A stretch of DNA of 64,000 nucleotides from Bacteroidetes bacterium GWB2_32_14 (GTDB lineage Bacteria; Bacteroidota; Bacteroidia; Bacteroidales; UBA12077), in contig MENK01000019.1 in assembly GCA_001768235.1 (NCBI GenBank), positions 53,267 to 117,266 of the forward strand, in the 5' to 3' direction. The notes beneath the pieces were generated by a model. The model was not told the DNA's origin. It did no database searches and saw only the letters and a program-made list of their open reading frames with translations. A program made the translations under genes and the position numbers. Shown here piece by piece: positions 53,500 through 62,047 of this stretch. Position 1 is the stretch's first letter. Each line of letters opens with the position of its first letter.

Positions 53500-54504
53500 A
53501 TGCTTAATCCTTCTTACATTACATATATTAATTGGCATAAATTAGTAAATGCTGTAAAGCTAATAACCAGCTATTGGATTTCTGTTGTGTTTAAACGGGT
53601 TTTTGTTTGGGGTTATCCGTACGCCATTTCCATAGAACCATCGAATATATGCAACCTTAGTTGTTCTGAATGCCCTGCAGGGAATAAGTCATTGAGCAGA
53701 AAGTCGGGCTTGCTCGATTACCAGCTATTTAAAAAAATAATTGACCAAACCAGAAAATATGCAATTTACCTGAATTTATACCTCCAGGGAGAACCTTTTT
53801 TGAATCCATTACTTTTTAAGATGATTAAATATGCCGACGAAAACAATATTTACACCAGCACATCAACAAACGGGCATTTTATTGACAATGAATCTGCAAA
53901 AAAAATAATCAATTCCGGGTTAAAAAAAATAATTGTATCGGTTGACGGAACCATGCAGGAAACATACCAGATATACAGGCAAAGAGGAAACTTAAATCAG
54001 GTATTATCCGGAATAAGGTTGCTTGCAGAATTAAAAAAAGAATTCAAAAGTAAAACTCCTGAAATCGAAATCCAGTTTATTGTATTTAAACACAACCAAC
54101 ATCAGGTAAATGAAATTCAACAGATTGGGAAAGATGTTGGAGCAAATACAGTTGTTTTAAAATCAGCTCAAATACTAAATCCAAATATTAATTTCAAGTT
54201 AATCCCTTCAATACAAAAATTTGCCCGATACAGGAAAAAAAATACCGGGTACAAAATAAAAAGCAATTTAAGAAATCGTTGTTTCAGGCTATGGCAAACA
54301 CTTGTAATTACCCTCGAGGGAATTGTTATCCCGTGTTGTTTTGATAAAAATGCAGATTACAAATCCGGGGATATAAAAGATTTAACTCTTCCGGCTATCT
54401 GGAAGTCAAAAAATTTCAATACATTTCGGAAAAAAGTACTGGCTTCAAGAAAAAAGGTGTCCATTTGTTGTAATTGTACAAACGGATTGCATATAAAATA
54501 TTAA
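53500..54504 (+). CDS. Radical SAM/SPASM domain protein
   Basis: This 334-residue protein binds a [4Fe-4S] cluster through CNLSCSEC (CX3CX2C, in EPSNICNLSCSECPAG). The radical SAM core continues with YLNLYLQGEPFLNPL and a TSTNGHFI segment. The C-terminal SPASM region has NRCFRLWQ, IVIPCCFDKNADYKSGDI and SICCNCTNG, which carry the auxiliary cluster cysteines. Such proteins modify peptides or sugars or act as maturases. No precursor peptide or partner gene is recognisable next to it, so the substrate is open. The 5' end starts right after the terminator. Confidence 0.88.
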   Translation: MLNPSYITYINWHKLVNAVKLITSYWISVVFKRVFVWGYPYAISIEPSNICNLSCSECPAGNKSLSRKSGLLDYQLFKKIIDQTRKYAIYLNLYLQGEPFLNPLLFKMIKYADENNIYTSTSTNGHFIDNESAKKIINSGLKKIIVSVDGTMQETYQIYRQRGNLNQVLSGIRLLAELKKEFKSKTPEIEIQFIVFKHNQHQVNEIQQIGKDVGANTVVLKSAQILNPNINFKLIPSIQKFARYRKKNTGYKIKSNLRNRCFRLWQTLVITLEGIVIPCCFDKNADYKSGDIKDLTLPAIWKSKNFNTFRKKVLASRKKVSICCNCTNGLHIKY

Positions 54505-54557
54505 TGTTTAGATTTGATATGAATTCTTGTATATTTAAAATCAATATTAACAAGCGA

Positions 54558-56705
54558 ATGAAAACCTCTTACCTGCAAATAATATTTGTATTAAGTTTTT
54601 TAATTTGCTGTTTCACAGGAATTCCTGAATTAAAATCCCAGGAAATAGATACATCTGAAACACAGAAACTCTTTGATTTATCACTAGACGATTTAATGAA
54701 TATTGAAATTGTATCGGCAGTCGGGAAATCTCAGAATATCAAAGAAGCTCCATCAATAGTAACAGTTATTACATCGAAACAAATAAAACAAAGAGGCTAC
54801 CAAAGTGTTGCAGAAGCATTAAATAGTACAGCAGGAATTGATATTATAACCGATTATTTTCAGCCCAATATGGGAATCAGGGGAATAAACGGGGGAGTAA
54901 GAAGCTGGTCGAGACTGGTTAAAGTGATGATCGACGGGCAAAGTATTTCGCTCAGATCAAGCTCCGACAACTTTTTGGATCAATCGCTAATACCTATAGA
55001 AGTTATTGACAAAATTGAAATCATCAGAGGACCTAACTCTGCAATCTATGGTAAAAATGCATTCCTGGGAGTTATAAATATTATTACCAAAAAAGGTTCT
55101 GAAGAAACAAATAATGCAATAACACACTTTGCCGGAAGTTTTGCAAATAATGCAACTTACGGGATAAGTACTGTTTTTGGCGGGGAAAATAAATATGTCG
55201 ATTTTTTGTTTGCCAGTACTTACTCGCATTACGATTATTCAGGTTTAACACCAGCAAATATTCCCGGTTCACAAATATATACAACAACCGATCTTACCGA
55301 ACAAAACGAATCATCTCCATTTAGCATTTATTCAAAGATTCATTATGAAAACGAAAAAATCGGAGAGTTTATTTTAGACCTGAGTCACCAGGACATCAAT
55401 CATAAAGCTGAATTTGCTGACTGGGGAGCGCTAACGCATCATAACAGGATTAATGTATTAAATGCATATGAACGATTGCAATATTCAAAAACCCTTTTTG
55501 ATAATTTTGACAGCCACCTGTCTATAGCTCACTCGCATAGCAAACCTTTAAATAATGAGATTTTAGATAACGATAACAATCATAGCGACTGGATTTCGAG
55601 AGAATTTAAAACAACGAGTTATGAAATAGGCGGAAATATTTCTTATAATTCCGAAGAAAAGAGTTCTTTTACACTTGGTGTTGATTATACAGCAGACATA
55701 AATGATTATCAGAAATACTATACAATAAACAGTCTTGGAGATAAAACGTTAAACCCGGGAGGATCAACAGGCCCGCGTAACTTCAATAATACCGGGGTAT
55801 ATTTACAAATGATTCTTAACCCCGGAAGTTTTTTTAAACTTGATTTTTTAAATAATTTAACACTTACCGCCGGTTATCGTTTCGATTTTCATACTATTTA
55901 CGATGATGTTTTAACTTACCGGCTGGCAGCAGTTTATCAAATCGCCAATCAGCTTAGCACAAAATTAATGTACGGAACATCGTTTAACGCACCTTCGCCA
56001 GCCCAGTTATATACAAACGCCATGTATCCAGGAGATATCATCGGGAATCCCGACCTTAAACCCGAGCGAGCAAAAACCCTCGAGTGGGCTATTATGGGTA
56101 AAATAATTGACAACCTGAATTTTAACACCAACTTGTTTTATACTGTAATTGAAGATAAAATTGAGTATTTGCTTCCTTTTGGTGAAATAACCAATATTAC
56201 CGCGGCAAACATCTCCAAGATATATTCGGCCGGGATTGAAGCCGAGGTAAATTATAGTTACATGAATTCTTTATCATACTTTAATTACAGCTACCAGAGA
56301 AGCATAATCGAAAGAACAAATCCGCTATACGGGCTTATAAAAGTAAAAACAGCTTTATATCCGGAACATATTTTCAAATTTGGAGAAACCTATGCATTCC
56401 CAAAACTCTATACCAGGGTACATATAGAAGGAAAATATATAAGCAGCCGAAAAGCAAGTGAACAAAACAGTTTTATTTATGATCCGATAAACTACTCGAT
56501 ACATAGTTATAACCTGGATCCATACTTTTTAGTTGGTGTTACACTTGAGAGCATGAATCTGAATCTATTTAATAACAAAGAGTCAATTATTAGTATAAAA
56601 ATGGATAACCTTTTAAACTCTGAATACAATTATCCCGGGTTTGATGATTACGACATTCCGGGTTTGGGGCGATCTCTTATCTTTAAATTAACTCAAACAT
56701 TATAA
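54558..56705 (+). CDS. TonB-dependent outer-membrane receptor, sensory-operon type
   Basis: This protein of about 715 residues has a signal peptide (MKTSYLQIIFVLSFLICCFTG). LFDLSLDDLMNIEIVSA, a short conserved element typical of this receptor group, then leads into the plug (APSIVTVITSKQIKQRGYQS, VKVMIDGQSI, IIRGPNSAIYGKNAFLGVIN). The C-terminal barrel shows FNAPSPAQLY, GNPDLKPERAKTLEW and a terminal Phe-Lys-Leu strand. No carboxypeptidase-like extension or SusD partner is present, so it is not a SusC-type glycan importer. The ATG at 54558 precedes the signal peptide; upstream frames overlap the preceding gene. The binding lipoprotein gene starts 3 nt downstream. Confidence 0.9.
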   Translation: MKTSYLQIIFVLSFLICCFTGIPELKSQEIDTSETQKLFDLSLDDLMNIEIVSAVGKSQNIKEAPSIVTVITSKQIKQRGYQSVAEALNSTAGIDIITDYFQPNMGIRGINGGVRSWSRLVKVMIDGQSISLRSSSDNFLDQSLIPIEVIDKIEIIRGPNSAIYGKNAFLGVINIITKKGSEETNNAITHFAGSFANNATYGISTVFGGENKYVDFLFASTYSHYDYSGLTPANIPGSQIYTTTDLTEQNESSPFSIYSKIHYENEKIGEFILDLSHQDINHKAEFADWGALTHHNRINVLNAYERLQYSKTLFDNFDSHLSIAHSHSKPLNNEILDNDNNHSDWISREFKTTSYEIGGNISYNSEEKSSFTLGVDYTADINDYQKYYTINSLGDKTLNPGGSTGPRNFNNTGVYLQMILNPGSFFKLDFLNNLTLTAGYRFDFHTIYDDVLTYRLAAVYQIANQLSTKLMYGTSFNAPSPAQLYTNAMYPGDIIGNPDLKPERAKTLEWAIMGKIIDNLNFNTNLFYTVIEDKIEYLLPFGEITNITAANISKIYSAGIEAEVNYSYMNSLSYFNYSYQRSIIERTNPLYGLIKVKTALYPEHIFKFGETYAFPKLYTRVHIEGKYISSRKASEQNSFIYDPINYSIHSYNLDPYFLVGVTLESMNLNLFNNKESIISIKMDNLLNSEYNYPGFDDYDIPGLGRSLIFKLTQTL

Positions 56706-56708
56706 GCC

Positions 56709-57998
56709 ATGAGTACCCGTATTTTACTATTCGTGTTTGTTTTGATTGGGTTTATTTCTATAAACTCATGTGAAAATCTACAGGAAGATGATAATACCCG
56801 ATCGTACAAAAACCCTATTAAGATTGGAGTAGTTGGCGATATTACCATTGGGAGAGATGTTGCTGAAAATAATTTTTTAGGAGTGAAACTTGCAGCAGAT
56901 GAAATCAATTCACAGGGAGGAATTACTATTAATAATACGACCCATGAGATAGAACTCATATTTAAAAACTCTGACGGAAATCCTGAAGTTGGATTACAGG
57001 TAATTGAAGAATTTATCGACCAGAATATTCACATTATTATTGGGCCAACAATATCACAGGTTGCTATGGATATGGCTAAACGTTGCATCGAGAAAAATAT
57101 ACTGATGATAAGCTATTCATCAACTATACCGGATTTATCGGAATTAATCGACAGGAACTTAATCTGGCGAACCTGTCCTTCCGATGTATTTAGCGGAGAC
57201 ATTATGGCCAGCTATACTATGGATTCGTTAGAAATTACCAAAGCTGCAATACTTTATCGTGATGATAACTTTGGCAGGGCAATGAAAGATATTATTCAAT
57301 ATAAATACGAATCAATTGGTGGTGAAATTGTTGCTGTAACAGGATACCCCACAGATGATACAGAATTAAACCTGTTTAATTTTAGTACGTATTTAAATGA
57401 TTTATTAATCGAAAAACCAGGAATAATTTTTTCTGCTATTTTTGAACTTGAAAGCGGGAAAATTACCCAGGATATTTGGGCTTCTGCTTTATATCAGAAT
57501 TATGAAGTTAAGCCGCCACTTTTTCTTGTAGAAGGAGGATTCTTAAAAGAATTAACCACTAACGGCCAACCCGATGTTGTAAAAACAATTCTCGGCATTT
57601 CGAGTTCAACATCAAATAACCCCAATTATATCACGTTTGAGAATAATTACATTGAAGAATACGGCTTTTCACCGACAAGTTATACCGAACATGCCTATGA
57701 TGCTCTTTATTCGGTTGCTTATGCAATTCAGAAATCACAATCAACGCAAACCGGTAATATTGCAGAAAATTTAAGACTGGTAACAGGCGGAACAGGTTCA
57801 AACGAAAATGCAGTTAAAATAAATACAAATGAATTTACAATAGCAAAAAACCTGCTTGAAAAAAATGTTGATATCAATTACAACGGGCCATCGGGTTCAA
57901 TTGCTTTTGACGAAAATGGAGATCCCAAATCAGCATTTGTGATATGGGAAATAAAAAATGGCGAATACAACGAACTTACTTATATTGAAAAGAGATAG
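56709..57998 (+). CDS. Periplasmic binding lipoprotein, ABC branched-chain type (Peripla_BP_6)
   Basis: This 429-residue lipoprotein has a signal ending FISINSC (Cys21). The fold is of the LivJ/receptor ligand-binding type: IKIGVVGDITIGRDVAENNFLGVKLAADEINSQGGI, VIEEFIDQNIHIIIGPTISQ, LMISYSSTIP, KAAILYRDDNFGRAM, and YTEHAYDALYSVAYAIQ. These domains bind amino acids or other small ligands. No ABC permease or ATPase gene is present here, so a role in sensing with the downstream kinase is more likely than transport. It lies between the receptor and the YfiR-like gene. Confidence 0.88.
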   Translation: MSTRILLFVFVLIGFISINSCENLQEDDNTRSYKNPIKIGVVGDITIGRDVAENNFLGVKLAADEINSQGGITINNTTHEIELIFKNSDGNPEVGLQVIEEFIDQNIHIIIGPTISQVAMDMAKRCIEKNILMISYSSTIPDLSELIDRNLIWRTCPSDVFSGDIMASYTMDSLEITKAAILYRDDNFGRAMKDIIQYKYESIGGEIVAVTGYPTDDTELNLFNFSTYLNDLLIEKPGIIFSAIFELESGKITQDIWASALYQNYEVKPPLFLVEGGFLKELTTNGQPDVVKTILGISSSTSNNPNYITFENNYIEEYGFSPTSYTEHAYDALYSVAYAIQKSQSTQTGNIAENLRLVTGGTGSNENAVKINTNEFTIAKNLLEKNVDINYNGPSGSIAFDENGDPKSAFVIWEIKNGEYNELTYIEKR

Positions 57999-57999
57999 T

Positions 58000-58584
58000 G
58001 TGATAAACAGAAGAACCAAATATCATTGTTGTAAGCCTTTTCATATTCTATGGAAAAGTTTATTTTTCTTTTATATTGCATGCGCTCCTCTTCTCAGTTC
58101 AGCTCAAACAAACGTGAATGTTCTTAAAGCCGTTTATCTTGAAAAATTTTCCCGGTTCGTTACCTGGCCTGAATCATGCATGATGAACGATATAAATAAA
58201 CCATTTATCATATCAATCATAGGAAAAACAGAGCTTGCAGAAAATCTGATTTTTGTATATTCGCAACAACAAATAAACAATAAACGGGTAATTATTAAGG
58301 AAATAAAAGATTTTAAGGAAATTGAAGGCTGCCACATATTGTTTATTGCAGAATCTGAAAAAAAGAATTTACAAAAAATACTGTCAATTACATCAGCATT
58401 ACCTATACTTACAGTAGGAGAAACAAAAGGATTTTCTGAAAAAGGAATTCTCATCAATTTTTTCGAAGAAAATAAAAAACTGCGTTTTGAAATTAACGAA
58501 ACAGCAGTACTAAAATCGCCGTTAAAAATGAGTTATTATTTATTAAATACAGCACGAATAATTGACCCAATAGCAGAAGAATGA
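58000..58584 (+). CDS. YfiR family periplasmic protein (DUF4154)
   Basis: This protein of about 194 residues starts at the GTG at 58000, which immediately follows the preceding stop. It has a signal peptide (LWKSLFFFYIACAPLLSSAQ). The mature part matches YfiR/DUF4154: LKAVYLEKFSRFVTWPES, FIISIIGKTELAENL, CHILFIAESEKKN, LTVGETKGFSEKGILINFF, and a C-terminal LLNTARIIDP. In Pseudomonas YfiR binds the periplasmic CHASE8-type sensor of the cyclase YfiN and represses it. Here the partner is presumably the downstream kinase, whose start overlaps its stop as ATGA. Confidence 0.9.
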   Translation: MINRRTKYHCCKPFHILWKSLFFFYIACAPLLSSAQTNVNVLKAVYLEKFSRFVTWPESCMMNDINKPFIISIIGKTELAENLIFVYSQQQINNKRVIIKEIKDFKEIEGCHILFIAESEKKNLQKILSITSALPILTVGETKGFSEKGILINFFEENKKLRFEINETAVLKSPLKMSYYLLNTARIIDPIAEE

Positions 58585-60479
58585 GTTTTTTTAAAAACAT
58601 ATCTATAAAAAATAAGATCATTTACGTGATCCTGTTGGTTTGTATTACAACATTAACCATTGGGTTTACTTTAATAAGTATAAACGATATAAAAAGTTTC
58701 AGGAAAGAATTACTCAATAATACATTAATGAATACCCGGTTAATAGGTGAATATTGTATTGCCCCGTTAACCTTTGATGATAATTCGGGAGCCGAAAATA
58801 TACTCTCCAAGCTTGAATCGATTCCCAATATTGAGTTCGGTGCTATTTACGATAAGAATGATATTCTTTTTGCTTCGTACAGTAAATCTGAAGACTTTTT
58901 TGTACCTCCCCTTTTGGAAGATGAAGTCGGGTTAGAACCGGAATATTTTTACTCTACAAACACATTACGGGTTGTACATTCCATAATGTATAAAAATGTA
59001 AAATACGGAACCATAACTATTCAGGCAACAACCGATTTATTGATTACAAAAATTCAGAAATATTTACTTTTAATGGGCATCTTTCTAATAGGGTCAATAC
59101 TTTTTGCATATTTTTTGGCCAACCGAATGCAGAAACCTATTTCTGAACCTATCCTGGAGCTTGCAAAGCTAACCAGGAAAATATCGGGTGAAGGAGACTA
59201 CAATGTGCAGATTAAACGTAAAAGCAACGATGAAATAGGCTTGCTATACGATGATTTCAATAACATGCTCAGGCAAATATTAAGCCGCGAAGAAGCACGA
59301 AATAACTCTGACAAAGAATTGCTGGCTGCTAAAGAAAAAGCTGAAGAAAGCGACCGTTTAAAATCGGCCTTTCTTGCTAATATGTCGCACGAAATCCGCA
59401 CCCCGATGAATGCCATCCTTGGATTTGCCGAACTGCTTACTTTCCCCGATTCATCGATTACAGCCGAAGAAAAAATAAGTTATATAAAACTGATACATAA
59501 TAGCGGAAACAATCTCCTGCACCTGATTGATGACATTATTGATATTTCGAAAATTGAAGCCGGACAGCTAAAAATTATCATGAAAGAAACAAATATCAAT
59601 ACTATTTTAAAAGATACAATCCAGTCATACAGTGAGATTAAAAAACAAAAAGGAAAAGAACATATTGAATTGATTTTAAACGATAATGCTAAAACCCAGA
59701 ATATTATTATTCAATCGGATCCATTACGCCTGCACCAGGTAATAACCAACCTGATAGATAATGCGCTAAAATTTACCGAAGACGGGTTTATTGAAATTGG
59801 CTATCAGTTACAAAGTAAGAATTTTATTTTGTTCTATGTTAAAGATACAGGTATTGGTATTGAGCAAAACAAGAAAGATACCATTTTTAATCGTTTTAGC
59901 AAACTTGAAAATGATAAAACCCGTGTTTTCAGGGGGGCTGGTTTGGGCCTTGCTATTTGTAGGAGCCTGGTTGAACTGCTTGGAGGGAAAATATGGGTTG
60001 AATCGTCTCCCGGAATAGGATCAATATTTTATTTTACTTTACCATACTCAAAATTAACCGCAGAAGATAATTCATTATACTTTAATAAGGAAAAAGAAGT
60101 ATTCAACTGGCAAGATAAAACCATATTAATTGCTGAAGACGAACCAGCCAACTTTATATACCTGAAAGAAGTTCTAAAACCAACAAAAATCAATATTATT
60201 AAAGCAACAAACGGATTAGAAGCAATAGAACAGTTTAAATCCAACTCAAATATAGATATTATTATTATGGATATTAAAATGCCTTTTATGGATGGTTATG
60301 AAGCAGCAGGAATAATTAAGGAAATGAACCGGGGCATCCCGATAATATCTCAAACAGCTTATGCCATGCCCGATGAAAAAGAACATGGCATAAACTCGGG
60401 ATTGGATGACTATTTAACAAAACCCATTAAGCCTAAAACACTGCTTTCGGTATTAAACAAGCATTTAAACAAAGTATAG
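58581..60479 (+). CDS. Hybrid histidine kinase with CHASE8-like sensor and receiver domain
   Basis: This 632-residue inner-membrane kinase has TM1 at about 13-33, a periplasmic sensor of CHASE8 type (about 37-155, with IGEYCIAPLTFDDNSGAENI and IYDKNDILFASY), TM2 near 161-180, and HAMP (about 181-235). HisKA with His270 (FLANMSHEIRTPM) follows, then HATPase with Asn394, DTGIGI and GAGLGLAI, and a C-terminal receiver with phospho-acceptor Asp564 (IIIMDIKMPFMDG) and Lys614. All catalytic residues are present. It is translationally coupled to the YfiR-like gene. No separate response regulator or phosphotransfer gene is close, so the output is unknown. Confidence 0.93.
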   Translation: MSFFKNISIKNKIIYVILLVCITTLTIGFTLISINDIKSFRKELLNNTLMNTRLIGEYCIAPLTFDDNSGAENILSKLESIPNIEFGAIYDKNDILFASYSKSEDFFVPPLLEDEVGLEPEYFYSTNTLRVVHSIMYKNVKYGTITIQATTDLLITKIQKYLLLMGIFLIGSILFAYFLANRMQKPISEPILELAKLTRKISGEGDYNVQIKRKSNDEIGLLYDDFNNMLRQILSREEARNNSDKELLAAKEKAEESDRLKSAFLANMSHEIRTPMNAILGFAELLTFPDSSITAEEKISYIKLIHNSGNNLLHLIDDIIDISKIEAGQLKIIMKETNINTILKDTIQSYSEIKKQKGKEHIELILNDNAKTQNIIIQSDPLRLHQVITNLIDNALKFTEDGFIEIGYQLQSKNFILFYVKDTGIGIEQNKKDTIFNRFSKLENDKTRVFRGAGLGLAICRSLVELLGGKIWVESSPGIGSIFYFTLPYSKLTAEDNSLYFNKEKEVFNWQDKTILIAEDEPANFIYLKEVLKPTKINIIKATNGLEAIEQFKSNSNIDIIIMDIKMPFMDGYEAAGIIKEMNRGIPIISQTAYAMPDEKEHGINSGLDDYLTKPIKPKTLLSVLNKHLNKV

Positions 60480-60553
60480 TTTAGTGCTGTGAAAGATACA
60501 ATAAAACCAGAATGATAAAAGAATATATTCTTTTAAATGCTCCTAGAAAGATC

Positions 60554-60589
60554 AAAAAATTCCGGAACTAAATAACTCCGGAATTTTTT
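60554..60589. terminator. Bidirectional terminator
   Basis: AAAAATTCCGGA (60555-60566) pairs with TCCGGAATTTTT (60577-60588) around a 10-nt loop, with A and T tracts on both sides. It lies between the convergent kinase and frr genes. Confidence 0.8.
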
Positions 60590-60614
60590 ATAGACACGAA
60601 CTAAAACTATATTT

Positions 60615-61178
60615 TTAAACTTTCATAATATCTTCTTCTTTGATTTTAACCACCTTATCAATTTTCTCGCTAAATGTATCGGTCATTTTCTGAATTACTT
60701 CTTCGGCTTTTTTTGCATCATCTTCAGGAAGGCCATCTTTCGATAATTTTTTAATCTCTTCGTTTGCATCGCGGCGGGCAGTCCGCAAACTAACCCGGGC
60801 ACTTTCGCCCTCGTTATGAACCTGTTTAACAAGTGCCTTTCGGCGTTCTTCGGTTAATGCCGGCACATTTAGCCTGATGATTTCACCGTTATTAACTGGG
60901 GTTAATCCAATATTTGCTGCCAGAATAGCTTTTTCTATCGTATCAATCAGGTTTTTCTCCCAGGGTTGAATAGCTATGGTTTTTGCATCGGGAGTACCAA
61001 TATTGGCTACCTGTGTAAGAGGAGTTGAGCTGCCGTAATAATCAACATGAATACTGTCGAGCATACGTGGATTAGCCTTTCCTGCCCGTAACACGGCCAG
61101 TTCATTTTCAAGATGCGCTATAGCTCCATCCATTCTTTCTTTGGTTTCGTCTATAATAAACTGAACTTCTTCGGTCAT
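60615..61178 (-). CDS. frr: Ribosome recycling factor
   Basis: This 187-residue factor splits post-termination ribosomes with EF-G. Features are HLENELAVLRAGKANPRMLD (ribosome-binding helix), VDYYGSSTPLTQVANI, IAIQPWEKNLIDTIEKAI, and NVPALTEERRKALVKQVHN. Length is typical. It is downstream of pyrH, in the standard Bacteroidota pair, with a 155-nt gap that contains a low-complexity element. Confidence 0.96.
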   Translation of the reverse strand: MTEEVQFIIDETKERMDGAIAHLENELAVLRAGKANPRMLDSIHVDYYGSSTPLTQVANIGTPDAKTIAIQPWEKNLIDTIEKAILAANIGLTPVNNGEIIRLNVPALTEERRKALVKQVHNEGESARVSLRTARRDANEEIKKLSKDGLPEDDAKKAEEVIQKMTDTFSEKIDKVVKIKEEDIMKV

Positions 61179-61234
61179 GGTATTTAATTTTTAAGGAATC
61201 AATTTTAAAGGTTGCAACAAATTTATAAAAAAAA

Positions 61235-61315
61235 AGGAACTGGAAAAATGGATTACTGGAAAATTGGAAGAATGGAAAAATTGTTATATAAACGAATCAT
61301 TCCAATTTTCCGATT
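61235..61315. repeat. Degenerate GGAAnATTGGAA intergenic repeat with inverted arm
   Basis: The frr/pyrH gap has repeated GGAAAAATGG, GGAAAATTGGAA and TGGAAAAATTG units. The unit at 61258-61269 has a 12-bp perfect inverted copy at 61300-61311 (TTCCAATTTTCC). Similar stretches occur between genes in Bacteroidales. Confidence 0.4.
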
Positions 61316-61333
61316 TTCTGAGTCCCCCCAATT

Positions 61334-62047
61334 CTATCCGTTCGAAACCAATGTTCCAATCTTTTCTCCTTTCACTACTTTTAAAAGATTCCCTACTTTA
61401 TTCATGTCAAAAACATAAATCGGGATATTGTTTTCGCGGCACATGGTAAACGCTGTAAGGTCCATCACATTCAGCTGGCGGTTAATTACTTCGTCAAACG
61501 AAATATGTTCAAATTTGGTTGCTGACTTGTCTTTTTCAGGATCGGAAGTGTAAACACCATCAACACGTGTTCCTTTTAAAATGATTTCGGCACCAATCTC
61601 AACAGCACGCAAAGCAGAAGCAGTATCGGTTGTGAAAAATGGATTCCCCGTTCCTCCCGATAAAATAGCCACTTTCCCCGACCCGAGTTTTTCTACTACC
61701 TTATCGCGGTTATACAACTCGCCAACAGGCTCCATACGAACTGCTGTAAATACTTTCGATTTAACATCCAGGTTTGTTAAAGCCGACTGCAAAGCAAGGC
61801 TGTTAATTACAGTTGCCAGCATTCCCATCTGGTCACCTTTTACACGGTCGAACCCGTTACCAACACCCTTTAAACCACGAAAAATATTTCCTCCTCCAAT
61901 AACAATTGCCACCTGTGTTCCGGCTTGCACCAGCTCTTTAATCTGTGTGGCATATTCGTTTAACCTGTTCGGATCGATACCATATCCTTCGCTGCCCATG
62001 AGCGATTCTCCGCTAAGTTTTAAAAGTATCCGCTTATATTTTATCAT
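61334..62047 (-). CDS. pyrH: UMP kinase
   Basis: This 237-residue amino-acid-kinase-fold enzyme phosphorylates UMP to UDP. It has RILLKLSGESLMG, VAIVIGGGNIFRG, the ILSGGTGNPFFTTDTASALRA nucleotide loop, IILKGTRVDGVYTSDP and MDLTAFTMCRENNIPIYVFD. Length is typical. It is the first gene of pyrH-frr. A near-match -7 element (TTACTTTG) lies about 40 nt upstream on the minus strand but lacks a -33 partner. Confidence 0.96.
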   Translation of the reverse strand: MIKYKRILLKLSGESLMGSEGYGIDPNRLNEYATQIKELVQAGTQVAIVIGGGNIFRGLKGVGNGFDRVKGDQMGMLATVINSLALQSALTNLDVKSKVFTAVRMEPVGELYNRDKVVEKLGSGKVAILSGGTGNPFFTTDTASALRAVEIGAEIILKGTRVDGVYTSDPEKDKSATKFEHISFDEVINRQLNVMDLTAFTMCRENNIPIYVFDMNKVGNLLKVVKGEKIGTLVSNG

